This document shows, one piece after another, positions 56,355 to 64,000 of a stretch of DNA of 64,000 nucleotides. Every line of letters begins with the position of its first letter. Position 1 is the first letter of the stretch. The position numbers were made by a program, and so were the translations under genes. Under the pieces are notes generated by a model that saw only the letters and a list, made by a program, of their open reading frames with translations, did no database searches and was not told where the DNA came from. The DNA lies in contig NZ_JAAJTJ010000015.1 of the NCBI RefSeq assembly GCF_011030405.1, positions 35,519-99,518 of the forward strand. Direction: 5' to 3'. Source of the stretch: Parapedobacter sp. SGR-10 (GTDB taxonomy: Bacteria; Bacteroidota; Bacteroidia; Sphingobacteriales; Sphingobacteriaceae).

Positions 56355-57401
56355 ATGAATAAAATCGTAACAGTTGTATTTGCTGTATGTCTCCTGTGGA
56401 CTATAGAAGGATCTGTAGGCAGGGAAAAGACTATAGGCAGACAGGTAAAAGTATTGCAGATCAACGTGTGGCAGGGTACCACGGCCGTACAGGATGGCTT
56501 TAAAGGGCTCGTGCAGATTATCGAGCAGACCGACCCCGATATCATCCTCCTCTCCGAGACGCAGGGTAAAAACATAGATGTCGTCAATAAACTAGTAGAT
56601 ACCCTACAACAGCTAGGCAAGACATATTACGGAGAGACGAACCGTAGCAGTGCAGGCCTGCTATCCAAGTATGCCGTAAAAAATGCGCAGGGCTGCTGTG
56701 CCTCCGATACACAGGGACCTATGGCCAAAGCTTATATAACGATCGACGGAAAGACACTAGCGGTCTATTCGGCACATTTGGACTATACGCATTATGAATG
56801 TTACCTGCCTCGGGGCTACAGCGGAGTGAATTGGAAAAAAATAGCCTCTCCCGTAGGGGATGCCGACTCGGTCTTGACGGCCAATAGACGCTCACAGCGG
56901 GACGAATCTATAGCTGCGTTCGTACAGGATGCAAAAGCTGAAATCGAACGAGGAAACCTCATCTTATTGGGTGGCGATTTTAACGAGCCGTCGCATCTGG
57001 ACTGGCAGGCAGACACCAAAGACCTCCGTGACCACAATGGTCTGGTCATTAATTGGGATTGTTCCGTAATGCTTACTGAGATAGGCATGGTAGATGCTTA
57101 CCGTCAAAAATTTCCGGATGCAGTCCGCTATCCCGGATTTACCTTTCCGTCTGCAAACAATGCCGTACCTATCCATAAACTCACTTGGGCACCCGAGGCA
57201 GACGAAAGGGAGCGTATAGACTTTATATATTACTATCCTGATGTTACATGGTCGCTAAGCGATATGTCCATAGTAGGCCCTACGGGGACAATCGTGAGAG
57301 GAAAACTTCAAGAGAACAATTTCGCCGATCCTTTTATTGTCCCCACAGACATATGGCCTACTGACCATAAGGGTAATTTGGCGACATTTGTGATCTATTA
57401 G
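56355..57401 (+). CDS. Exported endonuclease/exonuclease/phosphatase-family protein
   Basis: 348 residues with a signal peptide (KIVTVVFAVCLLWTIEGSVG). The EEP fold is shown by LQINVWQG, IILLSETQG (metal Glu), YSAHLDYTHY, LLGGDFNEPSH (Asp-x-Asn) and the final WPTDHKGN with catalytic Asp-His. Family members hydrolyse phosphodiesters of DNA, inositol phosphates or sphingomyelin. As an exported enzyme, nuclease or phosphodiesterase scavenging is likely; the substrate is not known. Confidence 0.88.
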   Translation: MNKIVTVVFAVCLLWTIEGSVGREKTIGRQVKVLQINVWQGTTAVQDGFKGLVQIIEQTDPDIILLSETQGKNIDVVNKLVDTLQQLGKTYYGETNRSSAGLLSKYAVKNAQGCCASDTQGPMAKAYITIDGKTLAVYSAHLDYTHYECYLPRGYSGVNWKKIASPVGDADSVLTANRRSQRDESIAAFVQDAKAEIERGNLILLGGDFNEPSHLDWQADTKDLRDHNGLVINWDCSVMLTEIGMVDAYRQKFPDAVRYPGFTFPSANNAVPIHKLTWAPEADERERIDFIYYYPDVTWSLSDMSIVGPTGTIVRGKLQENNFADPFIVPTDIWPTDHKGNLATFVIY

Positions 57402-58023
57402 AAAATCGTATCGAACGAAAAAAAACATTCTATTCAGATGTCTTTTAGTAGAGCCGGAGGCTGTGTAACTTTATCCATAACTCACTGATAGTATATCATT
57501 TATAAGCATCACTTTTACGAGGTCTCGCTAGTGTCTCGCAAAAACTGACAACCTATATTCCCTATTGTAATTCTTTAGTTTTTGATGTAGGCTAAAGGAA
57601 GATCGCAATGTTGTTTATTCTTCTTCCAATTCTTTTCCTCAGATCCTGATAAAATAACGGTAGTTTGAATTATATTAACGTAATTATACATAATTCTAAC
57701 GTTGTTATATATTAAATTAATGTATATTTATTATATTATACCGTTATATCAGTTATTAATTACATTATTTATATTTATTTTTACGTTGTTTTAATTTATA
57801 TTAACGTTAATACAATATATTATAACATATTTATATTTTGTAATATCGTAATGTTAATATCTATTAACGTTAGTTTGAATTAAATATTCGTTGTTATTTT
57901 TCTTAATAACGTTGATACTAATTATATTATCGGTATATTAGTATATAATTACATTATATTGTCTCACAATGAGTGTCATTATCTAATCCAGAATATAAAC
58001 AAGTAAATCTAAAATTGTTAGTT
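57402..58023. repeat. Gene-less region holding a 21-bp AT-rich tandem array (57656-57970)
   Basis: Fifteen consecutive 21-bp units without any indel run from 57656 to 57970. Column 3 is C in 14 of 15 units and column 4 is G in 12 of 15; column 21 is T in 14. Most units start AACGTT or a one- to two-base variant (AACGTA, TACATT, ATCGGT); the other columns are nearly pure A/T. Units 1 and 11 share 18 of 21 bases. All frames have stops, so it is not coding. 57402-57655 contains a GAGCCGGAGG (57451) also found at the tmRNA 3' end and a doubled GTCTCGC, and no gene. Confidence 0.9.
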
Positions 58024-58647
58024 ATGAGTTATATACGTGTATTAGGAGGCTTCGGTCAGTATAGAGATAGCGATTGGTCGAAGCGGATGTCGTGCTTACT
58101 GCAATGAGGGGGAATCCTCACTTCCCCACCCCCACTCCATCGCTTTCAGAAGTGGAAAAATACCTATAATGAGTATTTGGTGAATTTGGCGCGAGTTAAC
58201 TGGACATGCGGACGTGTCGACAGGGTGCTCAAACGGGAAAGCAAGGCAAGATTAGCCACTTTATTGGGCGAGCTGGCAGCCCATGTCAATTTTGTGGCCA
58301 AAGGTAAATTGTCCATCCTGTATACATCGGGGTTTCCCGTGTTTACAGGACGCAGGAAAGGTACCGTTCCCGCAGTACCTACCGGTGGCCAGCTTTCTGA
58401 TGGTAGACTCCTCGACGAAATCCGCTTCGATTTTAATCCGTTGGGCAGAGATCTGACCTATGAGTGCAGGTATGCGGTATGGACGTCATATGATGAAGTT
58501 GAACCCTATTCGTCCCAACTCCAATGGGAGAATTCACTTTTTACTACCCGATCCCGGAATAACGTGATTAAAGGAGTTCCGTTCCGATCAATAGTTTTCA
58601 TTAATCGTTGTAAAAATCTACTTGATCTCAATGAATTGGGATTGTAG
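58024..58647 (+). pseudogene. Frameshifted gene of a Bacteroidota hypothetical (fibronectin-type-like) family
   Basis: ATG at 58024 opens MSYIRVLGGFGQYRDSDWSK and meets a TGA at 58105-58107. In the next frame MRGNPHFPTPTPSLSEVEKY continues from 58104, and the first frame resumes at about 58165 with NEYLVNLARVNW and runs to the stop at 58647 (about 208 codons in all). The NPHFPTPTPSLSEVE segment is typical of a ~200-residue Bacteroidota protein family with a C-terminal fibronectin-like part. Two compensating indels in 65 bases make it a decayed gene unless they are sequencing errors. An internal start would give only the C-terminal 156 residues. Confidence 0.75.
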
Positions 58648-58655
58648 TTGATGAA

Positions 58656-58671
58656 TGGAGCCGGAGGGATT
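58656..58671. repeat. 16-bp copy of the tmRNA 3' end (possible attachment-site scar)
   Basis: TGGAGCCGGAGGGATT at 58656-58671 is identical to 58773-58788, the 3' end of the tmRNA gene (acceptor and start of the T-arm). The copies are 117 bases apart in direct orientation. tmRNA 3' ends are standard integration sites for phages and islands. Confidence 0.65.
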
Positions 58672-58729
58672 GCTTGCGCCCTACAACCCCGCACGCAAGG
58701 CCGCAGCCATCACTTTAGGGGGGTACAAA

Positions 58730-58767
58730 GCAACCGAATGCCCGACAATAGTCGGGCATTCGGTTGC
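58730..58767 (-). terminator. ssrA: tmRNA terminator hairpin
   Basis: GCAACCGAATGCCCGAC (58730-58746) pairs perfectly with 58751-58767 over 17 bp around a four-base loop. It starts six bases after the tmRNA 3' end; the T-tract after it is weak. Confidence 0.75.
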
Positions 58768-58772
58768 GTTTG

Positions 58773-59137
58773 TGGAGCCGGAGGGATTCGAACCCTCGTC
58801 CAAACATAGTATGATTTACGCTTTCTACATGCTTAGTTTCTCTTTAGTTGTCGGGAGACGGAAGGTGAGAAACTTACCTATACCGTTCTCCGTAGTTGCT
58901 GTATCTCACAAGTGCTTAGCAACATCACACTTGCCAGTTCTATAGTTCGATGCCCCTAATGTTAGACCAAAGAACAGGATCTAACGGGACAAATAGCTAT
59001 GTTAAGTCTAACTTAAGCAGCTAAGGCGTAGTTATTTTCGCCATTTATAAAGTTGAAAGTTCAGATTAAAGTGCTAGACTAACAATGCACTGCATGCTTA
59101 CATAACCATCGCTATCCTGTCAATTCCGGTCGACCCC
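58773..59137 (-). ncRNA. ssrA: tmRNA (ssrA)
   Basis: Read on the minus strand, the 5' end GGGGTCG and the 3' part ending CGGCTCC plus discriminator A form the tRNA-like acceptor, with the T-arm GAGGGTTCGAATCCCTC next to it; CCA is not encoded. The tag frame at 59042-59013 is GGC GAA AAT AAC TAC GCC TTA GCT GCT TAA, that is GENNYALAA. Length about 365 nt. It rescues stalled ribosomes with SmpB. Short ORFs that cross it on either strand are not genes. Confidence 0.95.
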
Positions 59138-59154
59138 AATGTTGTTATGTTTTA

Positions 59155-59187
59155 CAAAATTACGTATTTATTTGAATTATAAGACAA
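59155..59187 (-). promoter_or_regulatory. ssrA: Putative tmRNA promoter
   Basis: Minus-strand TAATTTTG (59155-59162) fits the -7 box and a TTG at 59185-59187 the -33 box with a 22-base spacer, in the allowed range. The transcript would start a few bases before the mature 5' end. Confidence 0.5.
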
Positions 59188-59216
59188 CAAAAGGTTTAAA
59201 AATCCCTTAAAAAAAG

Positions 59217-59246
59217 AAGCTACCCTCCATGACAAAGGGTAGCTCC
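59217..59246 (-). terminator. Terminator of the DUF4397 lipoprotein gene
   Basis: AGCTACCC (59218-59225) pairs with GGGTAGCT (59237-59244). Read on the minus strand it is followed by TCTTTTTTT, a strong T-tract, 30 bases after the gene's stop codon. Confidence 0.85.
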
Positions 59247-59277
59247 TATCTATGAACTAATAAAACATAAGAGTGCA

Positions 59278-59991
59278 CTACTTGTTCGTAGCGATGTTAA
59301 GCTTAGTCTGTGATTCTCCTTCGACCTCCTCAACATAAGCATACACAGTATAGATTTTACCTGCTTCCAACTTTGCATTCTCCAATGTTGCAACATCTTC
59401 TTCCTGCCCGTTGATTTTCACGGCAAGGGATACTTCTTCTGCAGGATCGGCTTCTATAAATGTGCCAATCGTTTTATAGGCTACGTCTTCCATCAAAGCG
59501 TTTTCACCGTCTCCAAGCCACAAATCAAGATTTCCATCCAGATCAGCCAGGTTGGCAAAACGGATTTTCACCTTACCTGTGGATGGATTGGTCAGATTGT
59601 CCTCCGCAATAATGATTTCAGCATCTTCTCCTTCACCTATAGCAAAGGCAGAATAAGACTTATCTCTAGCAAATGTATATTTGTGACTTGCCAAAGTATC
59701 CGTCTCATCTGTCTGAAAAACACTGATGTTCTGTTCTCCGGCATCTACCAAAAAATAAGCAGATTGTGATCCGTAATCAATACCAGACGAATTTAACTTA
59801 GTAGTTCCGGCATGTAGGTCTATTTCATCAATACCTTGCAAAAGATTCAATACCGATGTCTGTGCTTTCTGCGGTATAGGTACATCACAACAATCATCTC
59901 CTTTGCACGAGGCGAAACCTAGCGTAACCACAGAGGCAATCACAAAAGCAGAAACTCTGAGCAATTGAGGTACTTTAAAATTAATGTTCAT
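59278..59991 (-). CDS. DUF4397 domain lipoprotein
   Basis: 237 residues. A signal with VTLGFASC predicts lipidation at Cys29, followed by a Cys-rich start (KGDDCCDVPIP). Two immunoglobulin-like DUF4397 parts follow (TSVLNLLQGIDEIDLHAGTT and VKIRFANLADLDGNLDLWLG). The family is surface-exposed and of unknown function. Monocistronic, ended by a strong terminator. Confidence 0.87.
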   Translation of the reverse strand: MNINFKVPQLLRVSAFVIASVVTLGFASCKGDDCCDVPIPQKAQTSVLNLLQGIDEIDLHAGTTKLNSSGIDYGSQSAYFLVDAGEQNISVFQTDETDTLASHKYTFARDKSYSAFAIGEGEDAEIIIAEDNLTNPSTGKVKIRFANLADLDGNLDLWLGDGENALMEDVAYKTIGTFIEADPAEEVSLAVKINGQEEDVATLENAKLEAGKIYTVYAYVEEVEGESQTKLNIATNK

Positions 59992-60317
59992 GATTCGTCA
60001 ATTTAAAATGTTTAACCAAATAATACTTAAATCTAATTTATCATGAAGGCCTTCGAAGTATATATACGAACATCGTGGACGATTCGCTACAAATATTTTT
60101 TTTAACATGGGTCTGGTTTGGATAGGAGCCCACCTGTTAATGGGTGCGTACAGTACAGCCTATACCCGAAATGGCATACGTCAGCAGCAGTCGTAAAAAT
60201 CAAGCAGGAGCCTTCAAAAAAGCAAGCTAGATCATCTTTTTGGAAAAGAAGAACAGCTCGTATCGAAGACTTTCGTATACCAAGCCGAGCGACACTAAAG
60301 TTTCACTGAAAGTTTTT
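59992..60317. other. Gene-less gap between DUF4397 lipoprotein and pyrD
   Basis: 326 bases. A 29-codon ORF with a hydrophobic start (MGLVWIGAHLLMGAYSTAY) begins near 60105 on the plus strand, but has no support. GCCCA/TGGGT can form a small stem there. I see no RNA gene. Confidence 0.4.
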
Positions 60318-61349
60318 TTAAGACCTTTTCAAAATTCCCTTACAAATATCTCCGATCAATCCCGGCCCTTCGTAAATAAAACCTGTATAAACCTGTACGA
60401 GAGAAGCTCCGGCATCCAGTTTTTCCAGAGCATCTGCGGCCGAATGTATTCCTCCCACGCCGATGATGGAAAATGCCCGATTGGATTTTTCAGACAAATA
60501 ACGTATCACTTCTGTAGAACGCTTGGTCAGCGGCTTTCCACTGACTCCTCCCGTTTCCTTGACCAATGCAGGATCACTTCGCAAGCCTTCTCGGGAGATT
60601 GTGGTATTGGTGGCGATGACACCGGCTATCTTAGTCGTCATGACGATCTCGATGATATCATCCAATTGACTGTCGGTCAGGTCGGGTGCTATTTTCAACA
60701 AAATGGGTTTAGATTGGGGCTTGGCATAATTGCGTTCCTGTAGGGTATTCAAGATATGCATCAAAGGTTCCTTCTCCTGCAAATCCCGTAGACCGGGTGT
60801 ATTTGGAGAACTGACATTGACTACAAAATAATCTACATAGTCGTACAAAGCATTGAAACAATAGATATAATCGTTGACAGCCTGTTCGTTCGGTGTGACC
60901 TTGTTCTTTCCGATATTGCCGCCTATGATGACACCTTCCGTATTCTTGAGATACTTCAATCTCCCCGCAGCGACATCCGCTCCCTGGTTGTTGAATCCCA
61001 TTCGATTGATCAATGCCTCATCTTCCACCAATCTAAACATGCGCGGTGCATCATTGCCGGGTTGAGGCCGGGGCGTGACCGTACCGATCTCGATAAAGCC
61101 AAAACCAAAATTGGCCATTTCCTCGATATACTCCGCATTCTTGTCAAATCCTGCTGCCAAACCAACTGGATTCTTAAATTTCAATCCAAAAACCTCCCGT
61201 TCGAGCCGACTGTCGTTTACCGAATAGATAGATTTCAAAAACGATTTTGCACCCCATATTTTGGTAAAAGTCCTTAATCCACCTGTTACTGTATGATGGG
61301 CCCTCTCTGGATCTAACGAAAAGAAAACCGGTTTAACTAATTTGTACAT
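60318..61349 (-). CDS. pyrD: Quinone-dependent dihydroorotate dehydrogenase (class 2)
   Basis: 343 residues. The N-terminal helices ([18 protein letters not shown]) that dip into the membrane mark class 2; [48 protein letters not shown] with the catalytic Ser, and [19 protein letters not shown] for FMN phosphate are intact. It oxidises dihydroorotate to orotate with quinone, step four of pyrimidine synthesis. Confidence 0.96.
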   Translation of the reverse strand: MYKLVKPVFFSLDPERAHHTVTGGLRTFTKIWGAKSFLKSIYSVNDSRLEREVFGLKFKNPVGLAAGFDKNAEYIEEMANFGFGFIEIGTVTPRPQPGNDAPRMFRLVEDEALINRMGFNNQGADVAAGRLKYLKNTEGVIIGGNIGKNKVTPNEQAVNDYIYCFNALYDYVDYFVVNVSSPNTPGLRDLQEKEPLMHILNTLQERNYAKPQSKPILLKIAPDLTDSQLDDIIEIVMTTKIAGVIATNTTISREGLRSDPALVKETGGVSGKPLTKRSTEVIRYLSEKSNRAFSIIGVGGIHSAADALEKLDAGASLVQVYTGFIYEGPGLIGDICKGILKRS

Positions 61350-61465
61350 GTTGAAAAGTTAAAAGTCAAAAGTAAAAATTTAAAATGGAAATGTTCAACG
61401 TTTAAAGTTTAAGGTTTAAAGTTTCTGACAACTTACCACTTATCACTTACCACTAAAAAAATTAC

Positions 61466-61473
61466 TACTTTTG
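61466..61473 (+). promoter_or_regulatory. Putative -7 box of the ABC-F gene
   Basis: TACTTTTG at 61466-61473 fits TAnnTTTG and lies only seven bases before the ATG at 61481, so the transcript would be nearly leaderless. The 61350-61465 stretch is a run of AAGT/TTTAAAGT units with no TTG at the right place. Confidence 0.4.
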
Positions 61474-61480
61474 CAGGGAA

Positions 61481-63397
61481 ATGATTGCGATAAACAACTT
61501 AACATTTGAAATAGGCTCCAGAGCCCTATATGACGAAGCAAACTGGCACATCAAACCCGGTGACAAGGTCGGACTGATCGGTGCCAATGGTACCGGAAAA
61601 TCCACTTTACTCAAACTGATCGTAGGTGAATACAGCCCTACCTCCGGAACCATATCCATGGCCAAGGACCTCAAGTTAGGGTATCTCAATCAGGATCTTT
61701 TGTCCTATCACTCGGACAAGAGTATTCTTCACGTTGCTATGGAAGCCTTTGCACGACAAAACCAATTGCATAGTGAAATCGAAGAACTGTTGAAAAAACT
61801 CGAAACAGACTATTCGGACGACATATTGAACAAGCTCAGCGACAGGCAAATGGAATTTGAAGCCCTAGACGGTTATAACATTGAATTCCGTGCCCATGAA
61901 ATCCTCGCGGGATTAGGTTTTTCTGAAGCGGAACAGCAACGTCCCTTAGCCACTTTTTCCGGCGGCTGGCGTATGCGTGTCATGCTAGCCCGTATACTGC
62001 TGCAAACACCGGACATCCTCCTGCTCGATGAGCCGACAAACCACTTGGACCTTCCTTCCATCAAATGGTTGGAAAACTACCTTCAAGCCTTTGAGGGAGC
62101 TATCGTCATCGTTTCACACGACCGATACTTCCTGGATCGTATTATCAACAAGACCGTGGAATCTAGAAGGGGCAAATTGACTCTTTACGCAGGCAATTAT
62201 TCGTTCTACCTCGAAGAAAAAGCCCTGCGCGAAGAGATACAAAGCAATCAATTCAAGAACCAACAGGCCAAAATAAAGCAAGAAGAACGGCTTATCGAAC
62301 GTTTCCGTGCCAAAGCTTCCAAAGCCAAAATGGTACAGTCTCGAATAAAAGCACTGGATCGCATGGAAAAGGTTGATGATGTAGACGATGACAATCCCGA
62401 AGTAAACTTTAGCTTTAAGTTTTCAAAACCCTCTGGCCGTCATGTGGTCACGTTGGAAAACATTTCGAAATCCTACCCAAACCTGGATATCCTCGAAAAC
62501 ACAAACGGATTGATCGAAAAAGGCGACAAGATTGCTTTGATCGGTGCCAACGGTAAGGGAAAATCGACCCTATTGCGTATCATTGCTGATGCCGACAAGG
62601 ACTTTTCGGGAAAAAATACTAAAGGACACAACGTTTCGCAAACATTCTTTGCGCAGCACCAGTTGGAAGCTTTACACTTAGAAAACACCATATTGCAGGA
62701 GTTGCAGACTTTTGCCCCTAAGCATACCGAGACCGAGCTCCGTTCGTTATTAGGTTGTTTCCTTTTTACCGGTGATGATGTATTCAAAAAAATCAAGGTA
62801 TTATCAGGAGGTGAAAAATCCCGTGTGGCCTTAGCCAAAGCCCTCACGGCTGATGCCAACTTCCTCGTACTCGATGAGCCTACCAACCACCTGGATATGG
62901 CTTCCGTCAATATCTTGATCCAAGCCCTGCAACAATACGAAGGTACATTCATCGTCGTATCCCATGACAGGTACTTCCTCGATCACATTGCCAACAAGAT
63001 CTGGTTTATCGAGAATAAAGAAATCAAGGAATATCCGGGTACATACGAAGAATACGAAGTATGGAATGCCAAACGTGTCAAACCTCTCGAACAGCCCACA
63101 AAAAAAGTTGTAAAAGAAGAGCCGAAACAAGAAAAAAAGGATTCTGAAGAAGACGTTACCCGGCTATTGCAAAAGAAAAACAAGGCTTTGGCCCAATTGG
63201 AACTACAGATCAGCGAAAAGGATGTTGAAATAAAGCATTTGGAAGAACTCCTTGCCAAAGACGAAGTATTTTCGGATGCCGTAAAACTACAGGAGACTAC
63301 CCGTAAATACAATTCTACGAAAGCCGAATACGACCAATTGCAAAAGCAATGGGAGGAACTGGCCGAAGAGATTATGGAGCTAGAGGAAGTTAAATAA
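61481..63397 (+). CDS. ABC-F family ATPase (Uup-like)
   Basis: 638 residues with two ABC domains in one chain and no membrane helices. Walker A is GANGTGKST (34-42) and GANGKGKST; signatures are FSGGWRMRVMLAR and LSGGEKSRVALAKAL; Walker B is LLLDEPTNHLD and FLVLDEPTNHLD. A linker with a long charged helix joins them, and a C-terminal coiled coil (about 545-638) follows, as in Uup. These proteins act on the ribosomal E site or on DNA structures. Ends inside a terminator shared with the convergent methyltransferase. Confidence 0.93.
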   Translation: MIAINNLTFEIGSRALYDEANWHIKPGDKVGLIGANGTGKSTLLKLIVGEYSPTSGTISMAKDLKLGYLNQDLLSYHSDKSILHVAMEAFARQNQLHSEIEELLKKLETDYSDDILNKLSDRQMEFEALDGYNIEFRAHEILAGLGFSEAEQQRPLATFSGGWRMRVMLARILLQTPDILLLDEPTNHLDLPSIKWLENYLQAFEGAIVIVSHDRYFLDRIINKTVESRRGKLTLYAGNYSFYLEEKALREEIQSNQFKNQQAKIKQEERLIERFRAKASKAKMVQSRIKALDRMEKVDDVDDDNPEVNFSFKFSKPSGRHVVTLENISKSYPNLDILENTNGLIEKGDKIALIGANGKGKSTLLRIIADADKDFSGKNTKGHNVSQTFFAQHQLEALHLENTILQELQTFAPKHTETELRSLLGCFLFTGDDVFKKIKVLSGGEKSRVALAKALTADANFLVLDEPTNHLDMASVNILIQALQQYEGTFIVVSHDRYFLDHIANKIWFIENKEIKEYPGTYEEYEVWNAKRVKPLEQPTKKVVKEEPKQEKKDSEEDVTRLLQKKNKALAQLELQISEKDVEIKHLEELLAKDEVFSDAVKLQETTRKYNSTKAEYDQLQKQWEELAEEIMELEEVK

Positions 63398-63424
63398 CAG
63401 CACTTTTCTAAAATGCTGTTATTT
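63392..63424. terminator. Terminator shared by two convergent genes and overlapping both stops
   Basis: AAATAACAGCA (63392-63402) pairs perfectly with TGCTGTTATTT (63414-63424) around 11 bases. The 5' arm includes the ABC-F stop codon and the 3' arm the methyltransferase stop codon. Confidence 0.8.
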
Positions 63425-63952
63425 CTCCCGTGCCGGAACCGTCCACAAAAACAAGGTGTGCCCGTCTACTTCAATTTCCTTTTTTGGTTTCCAGTCCCCC
63501 ATATCAAAAGCATGGGAAACTACTTTTGTACCCGGCTTCATCTCGTCGAGGATTTTTGGGCGTAGCTTGAGATTGACAGAAGGCAATAAATAAAGCGTCA
63601 GCACATCTGCCTTGCTGAAATCAAAATCAAAAAGATCGCCTTCAATAAAGGTCACTTTGTCGGTCACCCCTTCCTTTTTTGCATTCTCATTGGCCTCTTG
63701 GATACGTTGCGGATCCAAGTCTATCCCAGTTGCGATAGCACCCCTTTTGGCAGCGGTAATCACGATACGTCCATCTCCACATCCCAAGTCGTAATGACGA
63801 TCTCCAGATTTCAGACCAGCTAGATCCAGCATAGCATCCACGACGGATTGGTCCGTAGGAACATAAGGTACGTCCAAATCTTTCTTCTGCGCATAAGTCT
63901 GTAATCCGACAAAGATAAAAACTGTAACGATGATGTTTTTCATGTAATTCAT
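63419..63952 (-). CDS. Class I SAM-dependent methyltransferase with N-terminal signal peptide
   Basis: 177 residues. Residues 1-21 (MKNIIVTVFIFVGLQTYAQ, from the second Met) look like a Sec signal with a typical AQ cleavage end. The methyltransferase core follows: DLGCGDGRIVITAAKRGA is the SAM motif I, GIDLDPQRI motif II, and FIEGDLFDFDFSKADVLTLY (motifs III-IV). The VPYVPTDQSVVDAMLDLA stretch before it is conserved in similar proteins. A signal on a SAM-using enzyme is odd; the substrate is unknown. Confidence 0.85.
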   Translation of the reverse strand: MNYMKNIIVTVFIFVGLQTYAQKKDLDVPYVPTDQSVVDAMLDLAGLKSGDRHYDLGCGDGRIVITAAKRGAIATGIDLDPQRIQEANENAKKEGVTDKVTFIEGDLFDFDFSKADVLTLYLLPSVNLKLRPKILDEMKPGTKVVSHAFDMGDWKPKKEIEVDGHTLFLWTVPAREK

Positions 63953-64000
63953 GGGTTTATAGTTTATGTGTCTTAAATAAATGTCGCTATATTCAAATAA

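Noticed and set aside
57656..57970. 21-bp array as a coding repeat of seven residues
   Set aside because: All six frames contain frequent stop codons.
57402..58023. Chromosomal replication origin with iterons
   Set aside because: The AT-rich 21-bp repeats fit in a general way, but only one weak DnaA-box-like word (TTATCCATA near 57473) is present and no replication gene is near.
58024..58170. Programmed frameshifting in the gene at 58024-58647
   Set aside because: No slippery heptamer is seen at the joins, and two opposite shifts in 65 bases are better explained by decay or error.
58655..59137. Plus-strand ORFs across the tmRNA region
   Set aside because: The region folds as a complete tmRNA with a normal tag sequence; the ORFs are chance frames.
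60105..60200. 29-codon hydrophobic ORF before pyrD
   Set aside because: Too short, no promoter or conserved context; kept only as a note in the gap entry.
1..64000. CRISPR array or prophage
   Set aside because: No regularly spaced identical repeats with unique spacers and no phage structural or packaging genes; the 21-bp array has no spacers.

Overview
The window reads as chromosome of a Bacteroidota bacterium of the Sphingobacteriaceae type (Sphingobacterium/Pedobacter-like). Reasons: a SusC/SusD pair driven by an ECF sigma factor and FecR-type anti-sigma factor, Bacteroidota -7 promoter boxes (TAnnTTTG) instead of E. coli-type signals, no Shine-Dalgarno sequences, family-specific genes (DUF3098, DUF4294, bacillithiol deacetylase BshB1), and a tmRNA tag ending in NYALAA. 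The identification is inferred from content, not from a database search.

Layout. (1) 1-13,200, minus strand: one polysaccharide-utilisation-type locus, read sigma factor > FecR > SusC > SusD > DUF5017 lipoprotein > BNR_4 protein > DUF4838 protein > a tiny signal-peptide ORF > a SASA esterase/DUF1080 fusion that runs off the window edge. It has no classical glycoside hydrolase family that I recognise. (2) 13,500-19,320, plus strand: housekeeping run ftsX, DUF3098, uppP, truB, ribF, accA, then a patatin-like lipase. (3) 19,361-25,677, minus: a TetR-TolC-adaptor-RND efflux operon. (4) 26,150-29,165, plus: proton-translocating transhydrogenase in three genes. (5) 29,234-35,279, minus: purL, bshB1, a glutathione peroxidase and a DUF4294 protein. 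(6) 35,423-46,131, plus: rel, a RAYT-type Y1 transposase, a Fur-family regulator, purA, pabB, an S9 peptidase, an AGCS symporter and a DoxX protein. (7) 46,202-55,966: UbiD decarboxylase, cysteine hydrolase, DUF488, DUF2945, tRNA-Ser(GCU), PgpH-type HD phosphohydrolase, two cold-shock-domain genes and a fatty-acid desaturase. (8) 56,355-60,000: an exported EEP-family protein, an AT-rich 21-bp tandem array, a frameshifted pseudogene, tmRNA and a DUF4397 lipoprotein. (9) 60,318-63,952: pyrD, an ABC-F ATPase and a methyltransferase carrying a signal peptide.

Most notable points. The RAYT gene at 37,757-38,311 is bracketed by small hairpins in the order B-C-[gene]-C-A. A second, gene-less copy with order B-C-A lies 3.6 kb away in inverted orientation, at 33,962-34,066, so the window seems to hold both a transposase-bearing element and its short non-autonomous derivative. 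The intergenic stretch 57,656-57,970 is a non-coding array of fifteen 21-bp units with no indels; nearly all C and G sit at two fixed positions of the unit, every two helical turns. Next to it lie a pseudogene with two compensating frameshifts and a 16-bp duplication of the tmRNA 3' end, the usual signature of an integration site. These three neighbouring observations make 57.4-59.1 kb the most unusual part of the window.
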